Origin: Holophagales bacterium
Lineage (GTDB): Bacteria; Acidobacteriota; Thermoanaerobaculia; UBA5066
Assembly: GCA_016716705.1 (NCBI GenBank)
Contig: JADJVF010000004.1
Coordinates: 1 to 64,000, forward strand
Length of the DNA: 64,000 nt
Direction of reading: 5' to 3'
Shown here: piece by piece, positions 9,304 to 16,943 of the stretch
Layout of the letters: each line of letters starts with the position of its first letter
Position numbering within the stretch: the first letter of the stretch is position 1
The notes under the pieces: generated by a model
Told to the model about the DNA's origin: nothing
What the model saw: the letters and a program-made list of their open reading frames with translations, nothing else
Databases searched by the model: none
Position numbers and translations under genes: made by a program

Positions 9304-10163
9304 GCCGTACCTCCATCACTGGCCTTGCCGGCCCGGGAAGCGAAGAAGCGCGCCAAGGGGAGCGCGACGAGCGCCGGAACCGGGCCCGCCAGCAGGATCA
9401 TCACCAGCATGCGTGGATCCGGATTCGGAAAGGCAGTGAACGCCGCGAACATTCCCGAGGCATTGCGGGTGGCCATCGCCAGCGCCATGGCGGCGCGCTG
9501 GCCCTGCTTCAGGCCGAAGCCGAGTTGATAGGACACGAGCGCTATCCCGAGGACGAAAGCGATTTCCGCGCCGATGGCAAAGCTGCCCAGAGTGCGGATG
9601 AAGTCCCGGAAATAGAACACCACGGTGAACCCGAGGATCAGCAGCGTGGAAATCCCCGCGAGCCGCTTGACCACGGGGAAGAGCTTGTCCGCCACCGGCG
9701 CGGCGAAGACCTTGATCGCGGCGCAAGCCACGAGCGGCAGCAGGACCAGCAGGAGGAGCGGTTTGGCCAGAGACCAGGCGTTCACCGTCAGCCCCTTGAT
9801 CAGCCACGGCGCCATCAAGGGCAGCAACACCACCGTGGCAACCATCGCCAGCGGCATGAGGGCGGCAGAGAAGTCCATGTCGGCGCGGGCCTTTCTCACC
9901 AACAGGGGCAGGAATGGCGCGATCGGCGCAAGGCTGAAGATGAGCAGCCCGATGGCGTACGGCTCCTCCAGCGGAAGGACCTTCGTGAGCAGGTACGCGA
10001 AGGCCGGGCCGACCACCCAACCCCACACGAGGGTCAGGATCACCAGCCTGGCGCTGCGCAGCGACTTGACCGTTTCGCGCAGGTCGAGCTCGAGGCCCAT
10101 GGACGCCAGGTTCGTCACAGTGTAGAGAACGACCAGAATCCCGAACACGGTCTGCAGGGTCAC
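9300..10163 (-). CDS. BASS-family (bile acid:Na+ symporter-like) membrane carrier, copy 1
   Basis: Polytopic membrane protein of 287 residues with about nine or ten hydrophobic helices. LASMGLELDLRET near the start, LAPIAPFLPLLVRKARAD in the middle, and the FGLKQGQRAAMALAMATRN segment are characteristic of the bile-acid:sodium symporter superfamily. The cysteine motif of Acr3 arsenite carriers is not seen. It starts at GTG 10163, overlapping the stop of copy 2 (GTGA), and its own stop overlaps the following outer-membrane gene. It is close in sequence to copies 2 (10160-11014) and 3 (27527-28405), a local family expansion. Probably carries an organic or sulfur anion with Na+ or H+; substrate not known. 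Confidence 0.82.
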   Translation of the reverse strand: MTLQTVFGILVVLYTVTNLASMGLELDLRETVKSLRSARLVILTLVWGWVVGPAFAYLLTKVLPLEEPYAIGLLIFSLAPIAPFLPLLVRKARADMDFSAALMPLAMVATVVLLPLMAPWLIKGLTVNAWSLAKPLLLLVLLPLVACAAIKVFAAPVADKLFPVVKRLAGISTLLILGFTVVFYFRDFIRTLGSFAIGAEIAFVLGIALVSYQLGFGLKQGQRAAMALAMATRNASGMFAAFTAFPNPDPRMLVMILLAGPVPALVALPLARFFASRAGKASDGGTA

Positions 10164-11014
10164 GGTCCCTCGACGGTCTTCCCGGCCCGGGAAGCAAAGA
10201 AGCGCGCCACGAAGAACCACACGATCACCGGCACCGGGACCGCCATCAGGATCATTACCAGGAGGCGAGGGTCGAGAATCGGGAAGGCGGTGATCGCCAC
10301 GAACATGGCGCCGCCGTTGCGCGAGCAGACGGCCAGCGCCAGGGAGCTTCGCTGCGCCTGCTTCAGCCCGAAGCCGAAGAGGTAGGACAGGGCCATTCCG
10401 ACGGTGAAGAGGACCTGGCCGGCGACGGCGAAGCTGCCGAGCGCGGTGAGGAGCGCCCGGCCGTGGAACACCAGGGTGAACACGAGGAGGAGCAGCGTGG
10501 AGATCCCCGCGATCTTCTTCGCCACGGGGAAGATCTTCTCCGCCGCCCGCACTGCATAGACCTTGATCGCGGTCCCGATCACGAGCGGCAGCAGGACGGT
10601 GAGCAGCAGCGGCTTTCCGATGGCCCAGCTGCTCACCGTCAGTCCCGGGATCAGAAACGGGGCCAGCAAGGGCATCAGGACCACGGTGCCGACGACCGAC
10701 AGCGGCATGATGGCCGCCGCGAGGGACATGTCGGCCCGCGCGATCCTGATGAAGAGCGGCAGGGCCGGCGCCGTCGGCGCCAGGCTGAAGATGAGGAGTC
10801 CGATGGCGTAGGGCTCCGCCATCGGGAGGACCTTCGTCAGGGCGACCGCCAGGGCCGGCCCGGCGATCCAGCTCCACCCGAGCGTGAGCGCCAGGAGCCG
10901 GACGCTCCGCAGGGACCTGAGAGTCTCGCGCAGGTCGAGCTCGAGTCCCATGGACGCCAGGTTCGCCACGGCGTAGAACACCGCCACGATGCCGAAGGCG
11001 TCCTGGGCGTTCAA
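10160..11014 (-). CDS. BASS-family membrane carrier, copy 2
   Basis: Second of two adjacent paralogous carriers (284 residues, about nine to ten helices). The same signatures as copy 1 are visible: NLASMGLELDLRETLRSL, SLAPTAPALPLFIRIARADM, FGLKQAQRSSLALAVCSRN. The best start is a TTG at 11014, seven bases after GAGGAG; no ATG or GTG gives a better N-terminus. Its stop overlaps the GTG of copy 1. Tandem carriers could form a heteromeric pair or differ in substrate; the sequence does not decide between these. Confidence 0.8.
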   Translation of the reverse strand: MNAQDAFGIVAVFYAVANLASMGLELDLRETLRSLRSVRLLALTLGWSWIAGPALAVALTKVLPMAEPYAIGLLIFSLAPTAPALPLFIRIARADMSLAAAIMPLSVVGTVVLMPLLAPFLIPGLTVSSWAIGKPLLLTVLLPLVIGTAIKVYAVRAAEKIFPVAKKIAGISTLLLLVFTLVFHGRALLTALGSFAVAGQVLFTVGMALSYLFGFGLKQAQRSSLALAVCSRNGGAMFVAITAFPILDPRLLVMILMAVPVPVIVWFFVARFFASRAGKTVEGP

Positions 11015-11075
11015 CGCCGCTCTCCTCGCCGTCGATGCCGGGTTGCTTCGATCCCCGGCCGCGCCGCGTCGTCCT

Positions 11076-12239
11076 TCATTCCATCGCGGCCAGGTTCTTC
11101 AGGCGCGCCTCCTCCCACTCCGCCATGCTGGAAGGCACATGGAACCACTCCTCCGCGGAGACCGGCACCATCTCGATCGCGTCCGTCGCGCACCCGATCA
11201 CGCACACACCGCACCCGATGCACTTCTCCCGCGCAACGCGTGACTTCCCCTCGATCGGGCCCGGCTCCGTGATGTCCGAGATCGCGTCTACCGGGCAACG
11301 CTCCTGGCACACGCCGCAGGCGATGCACGCGTCCGCGTCGATGACGGCGCGGTAGTTCGACCGCTGCGGCCCTTGGTGGTACTCCAGGCCGGCCATCTTC
11401 GGGCCGTGGAGGACCCCGCAGCAGCAGGAGCAGCAGTTGCACGTGCCCATGAACTGCGGCGCCTCCGCGAACATGGTGAAGCCGTAGAACGCGAGGTGGA
11501 CGTGCCCCGACTTCTCGAGCCCGTCGAGGAGCTGCGACGCCTCCTCCCGGCCCACCACGGTCTCGCCCAGCGGGGTCTGGGGCGGCAGCCCCACGAATCC
11601 GCAGCGCTTCATGGGCTTCCCGCACGACGAGTCCCCCAGGACCTCCCGCTCCCTTTTGCAGACGCAGGGGATGACGAGGAAGCGCTCGTGCCGCTGGAGG
11701 TGGGCGTCGATGTCGATATGGGGCTCGCGCTCGATGTACTCGGGCTTCAGGGAGCCCCGTACCGGAACCACGCCGAGCACGCCGGGGCGCGGCGAGAAGA
11801 TCCGCTCGCCCCCGCCCTCGATCACGAACTGCTCGAAGAGCTCGGCGAACTCCTTGCCGAGGCGGCGCATGCTGGCCTCGTACCAGCCCACCAGGAACGG
11901 GCGCAGCCTGTACTTCCTCTCGCCCTGGACGTCCTGCGCCAGAACGCCGCCCCCGGCCGTCCCCGCGGCCGAGTTCAGCGAGACCAGGCCCCTCGGAACC
12001 AGGCTCTCGAGCAGCGCGGTGACCTCGGCCTCGTCGCGGCCGACCCGATTCGCGATCTCGACCGCGGTCTCGGGGAAGCGGGTCAGCTGGCCGGCGAGAG
12101 AGACCTCCTCCTCGGTGAAGGCCATCTTGATCAGCTTGATCTCCACGCCCGAAGGTGTGCGGGCGAAGCCGTGCGGAAGCGCCTCCAGCGCGGCCGCCAG
12201 CCTCTCGTAGATGTCTTCGGACTTCTGAGCTTCGCTCAT
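11076..12239 (-). CDS. Winged-helix 4Fe-4S dicluster protein, paralog A
   Basis: Cytoplasmic protein of 387 residues that I recognise only by parts. Residues about 20-90 look like a winged helix-turn-helix (FPETAVEIANRVGRDEAEVTALLESLVPRGLV). The middle holds a cysteine-rich region with CVCKRER, CGKPMKRCGF and CNCCSCCCG. The C-terminal part has two ferredoxin motifs, CIACGVCQERCP and CIGCGVCVIGC, for two [4Fe-4S] clusters. It is homologous along its length to paralog B just upstream. Its place between the GRE activase and the carriers suggests electron supply (for example to the radical-SAM activase) or redox sensing. Either role is inference. Confidence 0.75.
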   Translation of the reverse strand: MSEAQKSEDIYERLAAALEALPHGFARTPSGVEIKLIKMAFTEEEVSLAGQLTRFPETAVEIANRVGRDEAEVTALLESLVPRGLVSLNSAAGTAGGGVLAQDVQGERKYRLRPFLVGWYEASMRRLGKEFAELFEQFVIEGGGERIFSPRPGVLGVVPVRGSLKPEYIEREPHIDIDAHLQRHERFLVIPCVCKREREVLGDSSCGKPMKRCGFVGLPPQTPLGETVVGREEASQLLDGLEKSGHVHLAFYGFTMFAEAPQFMGTCNCCSCCCGVLHGPKMAGLEYHQGPQRSNYRAVIDADACIACGVCQERCPVDAISDITEPGPIEGKSRVAREKCIGCGVCVIGCATDAIEMVPVSAEEWFHVPSSMAEWEEARLKNLAAME

Positions 12240-12310
12240 GAGGAATCCCTTCCTTTCGGCTCGCGCCGGCCGGCCGGTTGACCTCGCGCCCGCCGGCCAT
12301 CGGGCACGGC

Positions 12311-13498
12311 CTACTTCTTCGCCTCCAGACCCTCCAGCCGCCGCTCTTCCCATTCCGTGAAGCTGGACGGCACCTGGAACCACTCCTCTTCCGATACGGG
12401 CTCCAGCTGCAGCGCACCTGTCGGGCATCCCTGACCGCACGAACCACAGCCGACGCACTTTGCCCGGTCGTAGAGGGGCATGTCACCGGTGCCTTCGTTG
12501 ACGGCATGCGCGAAGAACTGGCACCGCCTCACGCACTCCCCGCAGGAGTGACACTTGTCGTAATCCTTGACGACGCGATAGTTCGATCGCTGGATCGTCT
12601 CGTCCAGGGGGGCCAGCCGCGCGGCATTCAGGATCGAGCAGCAGCAGCCGCAGCAGTGACAGCCGCCGACGAACTGCGGCGCCTCCGCTCCCATGGTGAA
12701 CCCGTAGAACCCCTCGACGACCATTGTCCCCATGGCGTCGAGCTCGTTCCAGCGCTTGATGGCCTCCTCCCGACCGATCACGTTCTCCGAGAACGGGACA
12801 GCGGGCGGCATGCCGACAAACCCGCAACGCTTGTTGGGCAGGCCGCAGCTGTGGCCATGAGCCGCGACCTTCTCGTTCTTGCAGACGCAGTCGATCACGA
12901 GGAAACGGTCGTGCCTCTGGAAGTGGGCGTCGATGTCGTTGTGGGGTTCCCGCTCGAGCCACTCGGGCTTGAGCGAGCCACGGTACGGAATGACGCCCTG
13001 CGGGCCGGGCCGGGGACAGAAGATCTTCTCGCCCCCGCCCTCGATCACGTACTGCTCGTAGATCGTGGCGAATTCCGTCGACGTCGGCTTGCTCTCCTGC
13101 AGGTAGGATTCGTACCACCCCACCAGGAAAGGGGACAGCCGGTATCTCTGCACGCTCTCGGCCCTGGGCTCCTGACCGGGCTTCGCCTCGACTTTTCCGA
13201 GCCCTTTGACGCCGGTTTCGAGGGCCAGCGTGTCCGCCCGGACCATGCGCCGCGGGATCATGCTCTCGAGGAGCACGGTGACTTCGGCCTCGTCGAGGCC
13301 GACCCGCGTCGCGATCTCGGCGGCGGTCTCGGGAGTGCGAGTCAGCGCGCTGGCGACCCGGGCCTCCTCGGGCGTGAACACCAGCTTCAGGAGCTTCATC
13401 TCCAGCCCGGAGGGGGTCCGGGTGAACCCGGAGGGCAGCGCGTCCATCGCGTCGGCCAGCCGGTCGTAGACGTCTGCGGATTCGGTGGAGTCGTTCAT
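12311..13498 (-). CDS. Winged-helix 4Fe-4S dicluster protein, paralog B
   Basis: 395-residue paralog of the protein at 11076-12239. It has the same winged-helix N-terminus (TPETAAEIATRVGLDEAEVT), the same central cysteine cluster (CVCKNEK, CGLPNKRCGF, CHCCGCCCS) and a C-terminal ferredoxin pair (CHSCGECVRRC, CVGCGSCGQGCP). Start at ATG 13498. The frame is open far upstream, into the activase gene, but that extension is an out-of-frame shadow. A 72-base spacer rich in GCCGGC separates it from paralog A. It may carry electrons for reductive SAM cleavage by the neighbouring activase; this is not shown by the sequence. Confidence 0.75.
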   Translation of the reverse strand: MNDSTESADVYDRLADAMDALPSGFTRTPSGLEMKLLKLVFTPEEARVASALTRTPETAAEIATRVGLDEAEVTVLLESMIPRRMVRADTLALETGVKGLGKVEAKPGQEPRAESVQRYRLSPFLVGWYESYLQESKPTSTEFATIYEQYVIEGGGEKIFCPRPGPQGVIPYRGSLKPEWLEREPHNDIDAHFQRHDRFLVIDCVCKNEKVAAHGHSCGLPNKRCGFVGMPPAVPFSENVIGREEAIKRWNELDAMGTMVVEGFYGFTMGAEAPQFVGGCHCCGCCCSILNAARLAPLDETIQRSNYRVVKDYDKCHSCGECVRRCQFFAHAVNEGTGDMPLYDRAKCVGCGSCGQGCPTGALQLEPVSEEEWFQVPSSFTEWEERRLEGLEAKK

Positions 13499-13542
13499 GG
13501 CCGCCTCGTCCTTTCCGGTTCCGGTTCCCGGCGCCGTCCGGC

Positions 13543-15648
13543 TCACAGGCCCGTCCCAAGGTAGATGCCGAGCGACTGGGCGAGCCTCATGAACTCGCTG
13601 TCGTGGGGCACGGTTCTCACCTTGCCGACCGCTTCCGCGAGCGGCACGAATCCGATGTCGGGGGGCGCGAACGCGACCATCACGCCGTTGCGGCCCGCCT
13701 TCAGCACCTGCACGGCCCCGGCCCCGTAGGCCATCCCCAGCTGCTGGTCGACCGCCGTGGGGTTCCCTCCCCTGGCCCAGGGACCGACGACGAGCGGGAA
13801 GACCTCCCCTTCGACCCGCCCCCGGAGCCTCGCGGCCACGGCCTCGGCGGCCTGGCCCGCTCCCGGAACGACGCGCTCGCCGGGCTCGCCCGTCGACGGC
13901 GGCCCGTTCACCGGCTGCGGCGGGTCGTCGAAGAGCTGCGCGCCTTCTGCAACAACTACGAGCCCCCAGGGCCGCCGGGGAGACAGCTTGTCCTTCAACC
14001 TCGCGGCCAGGTGCCTGAGACGGCAGGGAATCTCGGGCATCAGAACCGCGTCGGCGCGCGCGGCAATGCCGGCCTGCAACGCAATCCACCCCGCCTGCTC
14101 TCCCGGGACCTCCACGACGGCGATCTTCCGGGCCGACCGCGCGGCCTGATAGGCCTTGTTCAGCATCTCGATGGTGGTGCTGAGGGCGCTGTTGAACCCG
14201 AGAGACACCGCGGTAGAGGCGACGTCGTTCTCGATGGACCGGGGGATGCACACCGTGTGGAGTCCCTTGCGGTGGAGCTTCGCGAGGATCGCCAGCCCCT
14301 GGCCGCCGACGACGGAGACGAGCGCGTCGACGTGCGCCGCCTGGAGCTTCTGCAGCACCTCGTCGGACAGGTCGATGTCCTCTCCGTCCCCGGTGGGGGC
14401 GTGAAACGGATCCACCCGGGGTGCCTGGCCGAGGACGCCCCCGGTGGCGGGGTCGAGGTTCTCGACCAGTTCCGGGCTGAGGGCGACCAATCCTCCGTCG
14501 GGATAGCGGTCGGGGTGCAACAGCCCTTCGAACCCGTCCCGGATGCCGAGCATCTCCCAGCCCAGCCTGCCTCCCGCCAGGGCCGCACCCATCAGCACGG
14601 AGTTCATCCCCGGCACGAAGCCCGACCCGACGTTGACGGCGACGCGCCGGTGCGTGCCGGCATGCCCCAGGGTCTTGATCATGGTCCCCACCTTCCCGCC
14701 CGTGCGGCCGAAGGCCTCGTCGATGATGGCCTGGAGGTGTTTCACGAGGTCGTCGGACGGCGTCTTGTAGTCGTCCAGCTCGTAGACCTCGCCCAGGAGC
14801 TCGTACTTGCCGAGGCCGAAGCGGTGATAGGGCAGCAGCTCGTAGTCGATCACGTTCTTGTGGGGGCGGATGAACGCCAGGACCGCCCGGATGTGCTCCT
14901 CGTCGGCGTTGATGCCGGGAATGAGCGGCGTGCGGGCGATGAAGTCGACGTCGGGGAACGTCTCGTAGGCCTTCTTGAAGTTCTCCAGGATCCGCTTGTT
15001 GTCGACGCCGACCCACTTCTTGTGGCGCTCGGGGATGGTCATCTTGTGGTCGTGGAGCATCGTGTCGACGTGCGGCAGCACCTTCTCCACGAAGCGCCAG
15101 GGGACGTTGCACGCCGTCTCGATGGCCGTGTTGAAGCCCCGCTCGTGGGCTCCCGCCAGCAGGGCGGCGCTGAAGTCGGGCTGCAGCATGCACTCCCCGC
15201 CGCTGAGCGTGATACCACCGCCGGAAGTGCGGTAGATGGATTCGTCCTTCTCCACCTCGGCCAGGACCTCGTCCACGGTCATCTTCTTGCCGAACATCTC
15301 GAGGGCCCCGGTGGGGCAGAGCGAAGCCAGCGCCTGGTCGCAGCCCGTGGCCAGGTGCCAGTTGACCTTGACCTTGTCGTCGTCCGCGCCTTCCGGCACG
15401 AAGAAGGCGCCCTCCGGGAAGGGAGGCTTCAGGCAGACGCCGCAGGCCTCCCTGCCGGTGCACTTCCTGGCGTCGTAGGAGAGCTCCGGCTTCGGGGCGA
15501 TGCTCTCGGGGTTGCCGCACCACTTGCAGCGCAGCGAGCAGCCCTTGAGGAAGACGTTCGTGCGGATGCCCGGTCCGTCGTGGCTGCAGTAGCGCTGAAT
15601 GTTCAGGACGGTTCCGGTCAGAGCAGAGACGTTGACGGGGCTGCTCAT
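13543..15648 (-). CDS. Glycyl radical enzyme activase joined to a phosphofructokinase-like protein
   Basis: One open frame of 701 codons with two parts. Residues 1 to about 320 are a radical-SAM GRE activase: the SAM cluster motif GCSLRCKWC is at 36-44, followed by the ferredoxin-like insert cysteines (63, 69, 72, 103, 111), GGGITLSGGECMLQP at 143-157 and PLIPGIN at 241-247. It should install the glycyl radical on the GRE encoded upstream. Residues 323-701 are PFK-like (NVGSGFVPGMNS, RSIENDVASTAVSLGFNSA, EVPGEQAGWIALQAG, GGNPTAVDQQLG). Met323 aligns with the start of the separate PFK-like gene upstream. An ATGA at 14679-14682 holds a stop in the next frame, so a single indel could have joined two genes. 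ATG 15648 overlaps the previous stop (TGATG). Confidence 0.82.
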   Translation of the reverse strand: MSSPVNVSALTGTVLNIQRYCSHDGPGIRTNVFLKGCSLRCKWCGNPESIAPKPELSYDARKCTGREACGVCLKPPFPEGAFFVPEGADDDKVKVNWHLATGCDQALASLCPTGALEMFGKKMTVDEVLAEVEKDESIYRTSGGGITLSGGECMLQPDFSAALLAGAHERGFNTAIETACNVPWRFVEKVLPHVDTMLHDHKMTIPERHKKWVGVDNKRILENFKKAYETFPDVDFIARTPLIPGINADEEHIRAVLAFIRPHKNVIDYELLPYHRFGLGKYELLGEVYELDDYKTPSDDLVKHLQAIIDEAFGRTGGKVGTMIKTLGHAGTHRRVAVNVGSGFVPGMNSVLMGAALAGGRLGWEMLGIRDGFEGLLHPDRYPDGGLVALSPELVENLDPATGGVLGQAPRVDPFHAPTGDGEDIDLSDEVLQKLQAAHVDALVSVVGGQGLAILAKLHRKGLHTVCIPRSIENDVASTAVSLGFNSALSTTIEMLNKAYQAARSARKIAVVEVPGEQAGWIALQAGIAARADAVLMPEIPCRLRHLAARLKDKLSPRRPWGLVVVAEGAQLFDDPPQPVNGPPSTGEPGERVVPGAGQAAEAVAARLRGRVEGEVFPLVVGPWARGGNPTAVDQQLGMAYGAGAVQVLKAGRNGVMVAFAPPDIGFVPLAEAVGKVRTVPHDSEFMRLAQSLGIYLGTGL

Positions 15649-16825
15649 CACAGCTCCTTCCCGAGGCAGATTCCGAGGTTCTGGGCGATCTGCATGAACT
15701 CGCTGTCCGCGGGGACGGTTCGGACCTTGTTGATCGCGTCCGTCAGCGGCACGAACTTCATGTCGGGCGGCACGAACGCCACCATCGTCCCGTTCTTGCC
15801 GGCCTTCAGTGCCCGCACCGCCCCGGCGCCGTAGCCGAGGCCCAGCTGGCGGTCGACCGCGGTCGGCGTGCCGCCCCGGACCCAGGGTCCGAGGACGAGC
15901 GGATAGGTTTCCTGGGCGAGCAGAAGCTGCAGCCCGTTCGCGACGGTCTCGGCCGCCTGACCCGATCGATGGATGACGTGGTCGCTGGCATCGCCGGTCG
16001 CGAGCGGCGACAGGGACGCCTTGAGGGAGGAGGGCTTCACCTGCGCCTTCGCGGTCTCGAGGATCCTGGCCCCTTCGGCCACCACGACCAGCCCGTAAGG
16101 TCTCCGGAGCGAGACCTTGTCCTTGAGCCGCGACGCCACCACCTTGAGGTCGCAGGGGATCTCGGGAATCAGGACCACGTCGGCGCAGACGGCGATGGCC
16201 GGCCTGGAGCGCCACCCAGCCGGACTGCTCTCCCAGGACCTCCACCACCCCGATCTTGCGGGCCGACTGGGCCGCCTGGCGGGCCCGGTCGAGCATCTCG
16301 ATCGTGAAGCTGAGCGCGCTGTTGAAGCCGAAGGAGACCGCGGTGGCGGCGATGTCGTTCTCGATCGACCGGGGGACGCAGACCGTGTGGAGCCCCTTGC
16401 GGTGGAGCTTGAAGAGGATGCTCAGCCCGCGGCCCCCGACGACGGAGATCAGCGCGTCGAGCCCCTCTTTCCGGAACGCGGCGAGGAGGTCGTCGGACAT
16501 GTCGACTTCCTTCGATGATTTCGTCTTCGTTGACCCGGCGGACGTGAAACGGGTCGACCCGACCCGACTGGCCCAGGAAGCCTCCGCCGGACGGGTCGAG
16601 GTTCTCGACGAGCTCGGGGCTGAGCGTCACCAGCCCGCCATCGGGGTAGCGCTCCGGGTGCAGCAGCCCGTCGAACCCGTCCCGGATGCCGACGATCTCC
16701 CATCCCATCCTGCCCGCCGAAAGAGCCGCGCCCTTGACGACGGCATTCAGCCCCGGGACGTATCCGGCGCCGACGTTGATCGCGATGCGTCTCATGAAGC
16801 TCCCATGGCCGATTTCTTTGATCAC
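15648..16825 (-). CDS. Phosphofructokinase-like protein, copy 1, two frameshifts
   Basis: PFK-fold protein, about 391 residues once repaired. Visible family segments are NVGAGYVPGLNAVVKGA (glycine loop), GIRDGFDGLLHP, SVVGGRGLSI, PRSIENDIAATAVSFGFNSA, EVLGEQSGWVALQAG, LVVVAEGA and RGGTPTAVDRQLG. Key residues of true PFK are altered: the acidic residue of GGDGS is Arg here, and the catalytic TIDND is SIEND. The frame breaks at about 16510 (extra G between IIE and EVDMSDD) and about 16200 (extra C between LQAG and IAVCADV). The chosen GTG at 16825 has GGGAGG six bases upstream; ATG 16795 (MRRIAINVG) is an alternative. Function unknown; unlikely to be glycolytic PFK. Confidence 0.75.
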
Positions 16826-16895
16826 AGAGTGCCTCCCGTGCAGGTGCGTAAGGTGTCCGCAGCCATCGTCGTGTCGTGGTGCCCGTCGGCGAGCG

Positions 16896-16932
16896 GCCGG
16901 CACGGCGTGGCGATGCGCCACGCCGTGCCGGC
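16896..16932 (-). terminator. Strong hairpin directly after the glycyl radical enzyme gene
   Basis: Perfect 17-bp inverted repeat (16896-16912 with 16916-16932) and a three-base loop, beginning 12 bases after the GRE stop codon. No T-run follows on the minus strand, so it may be an mRNA-stabilising or partially terminating structure that keeps GRE transcript higher than the downstream PFK-like and activase transcript, rather than a full intrinsic terminator. Confidence 0.6.
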
Positions 16933-16943
16933 TCCGTTCTACT

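Noticed and set aside
9300..11014. Arsenite (Acr3) efflux pair
   Set aside because: The Acr3 cysteine motif and any ArsR, ArsC or ArsD gene are missing; general BASS features fit better.
12311..15523. A single 1070-codon protein spanning winged-helix paralog B and the activase region
   Set aside because: The part before 13498 is out of frame with the activase and has no family features; paralog B starts at ATG 13498.
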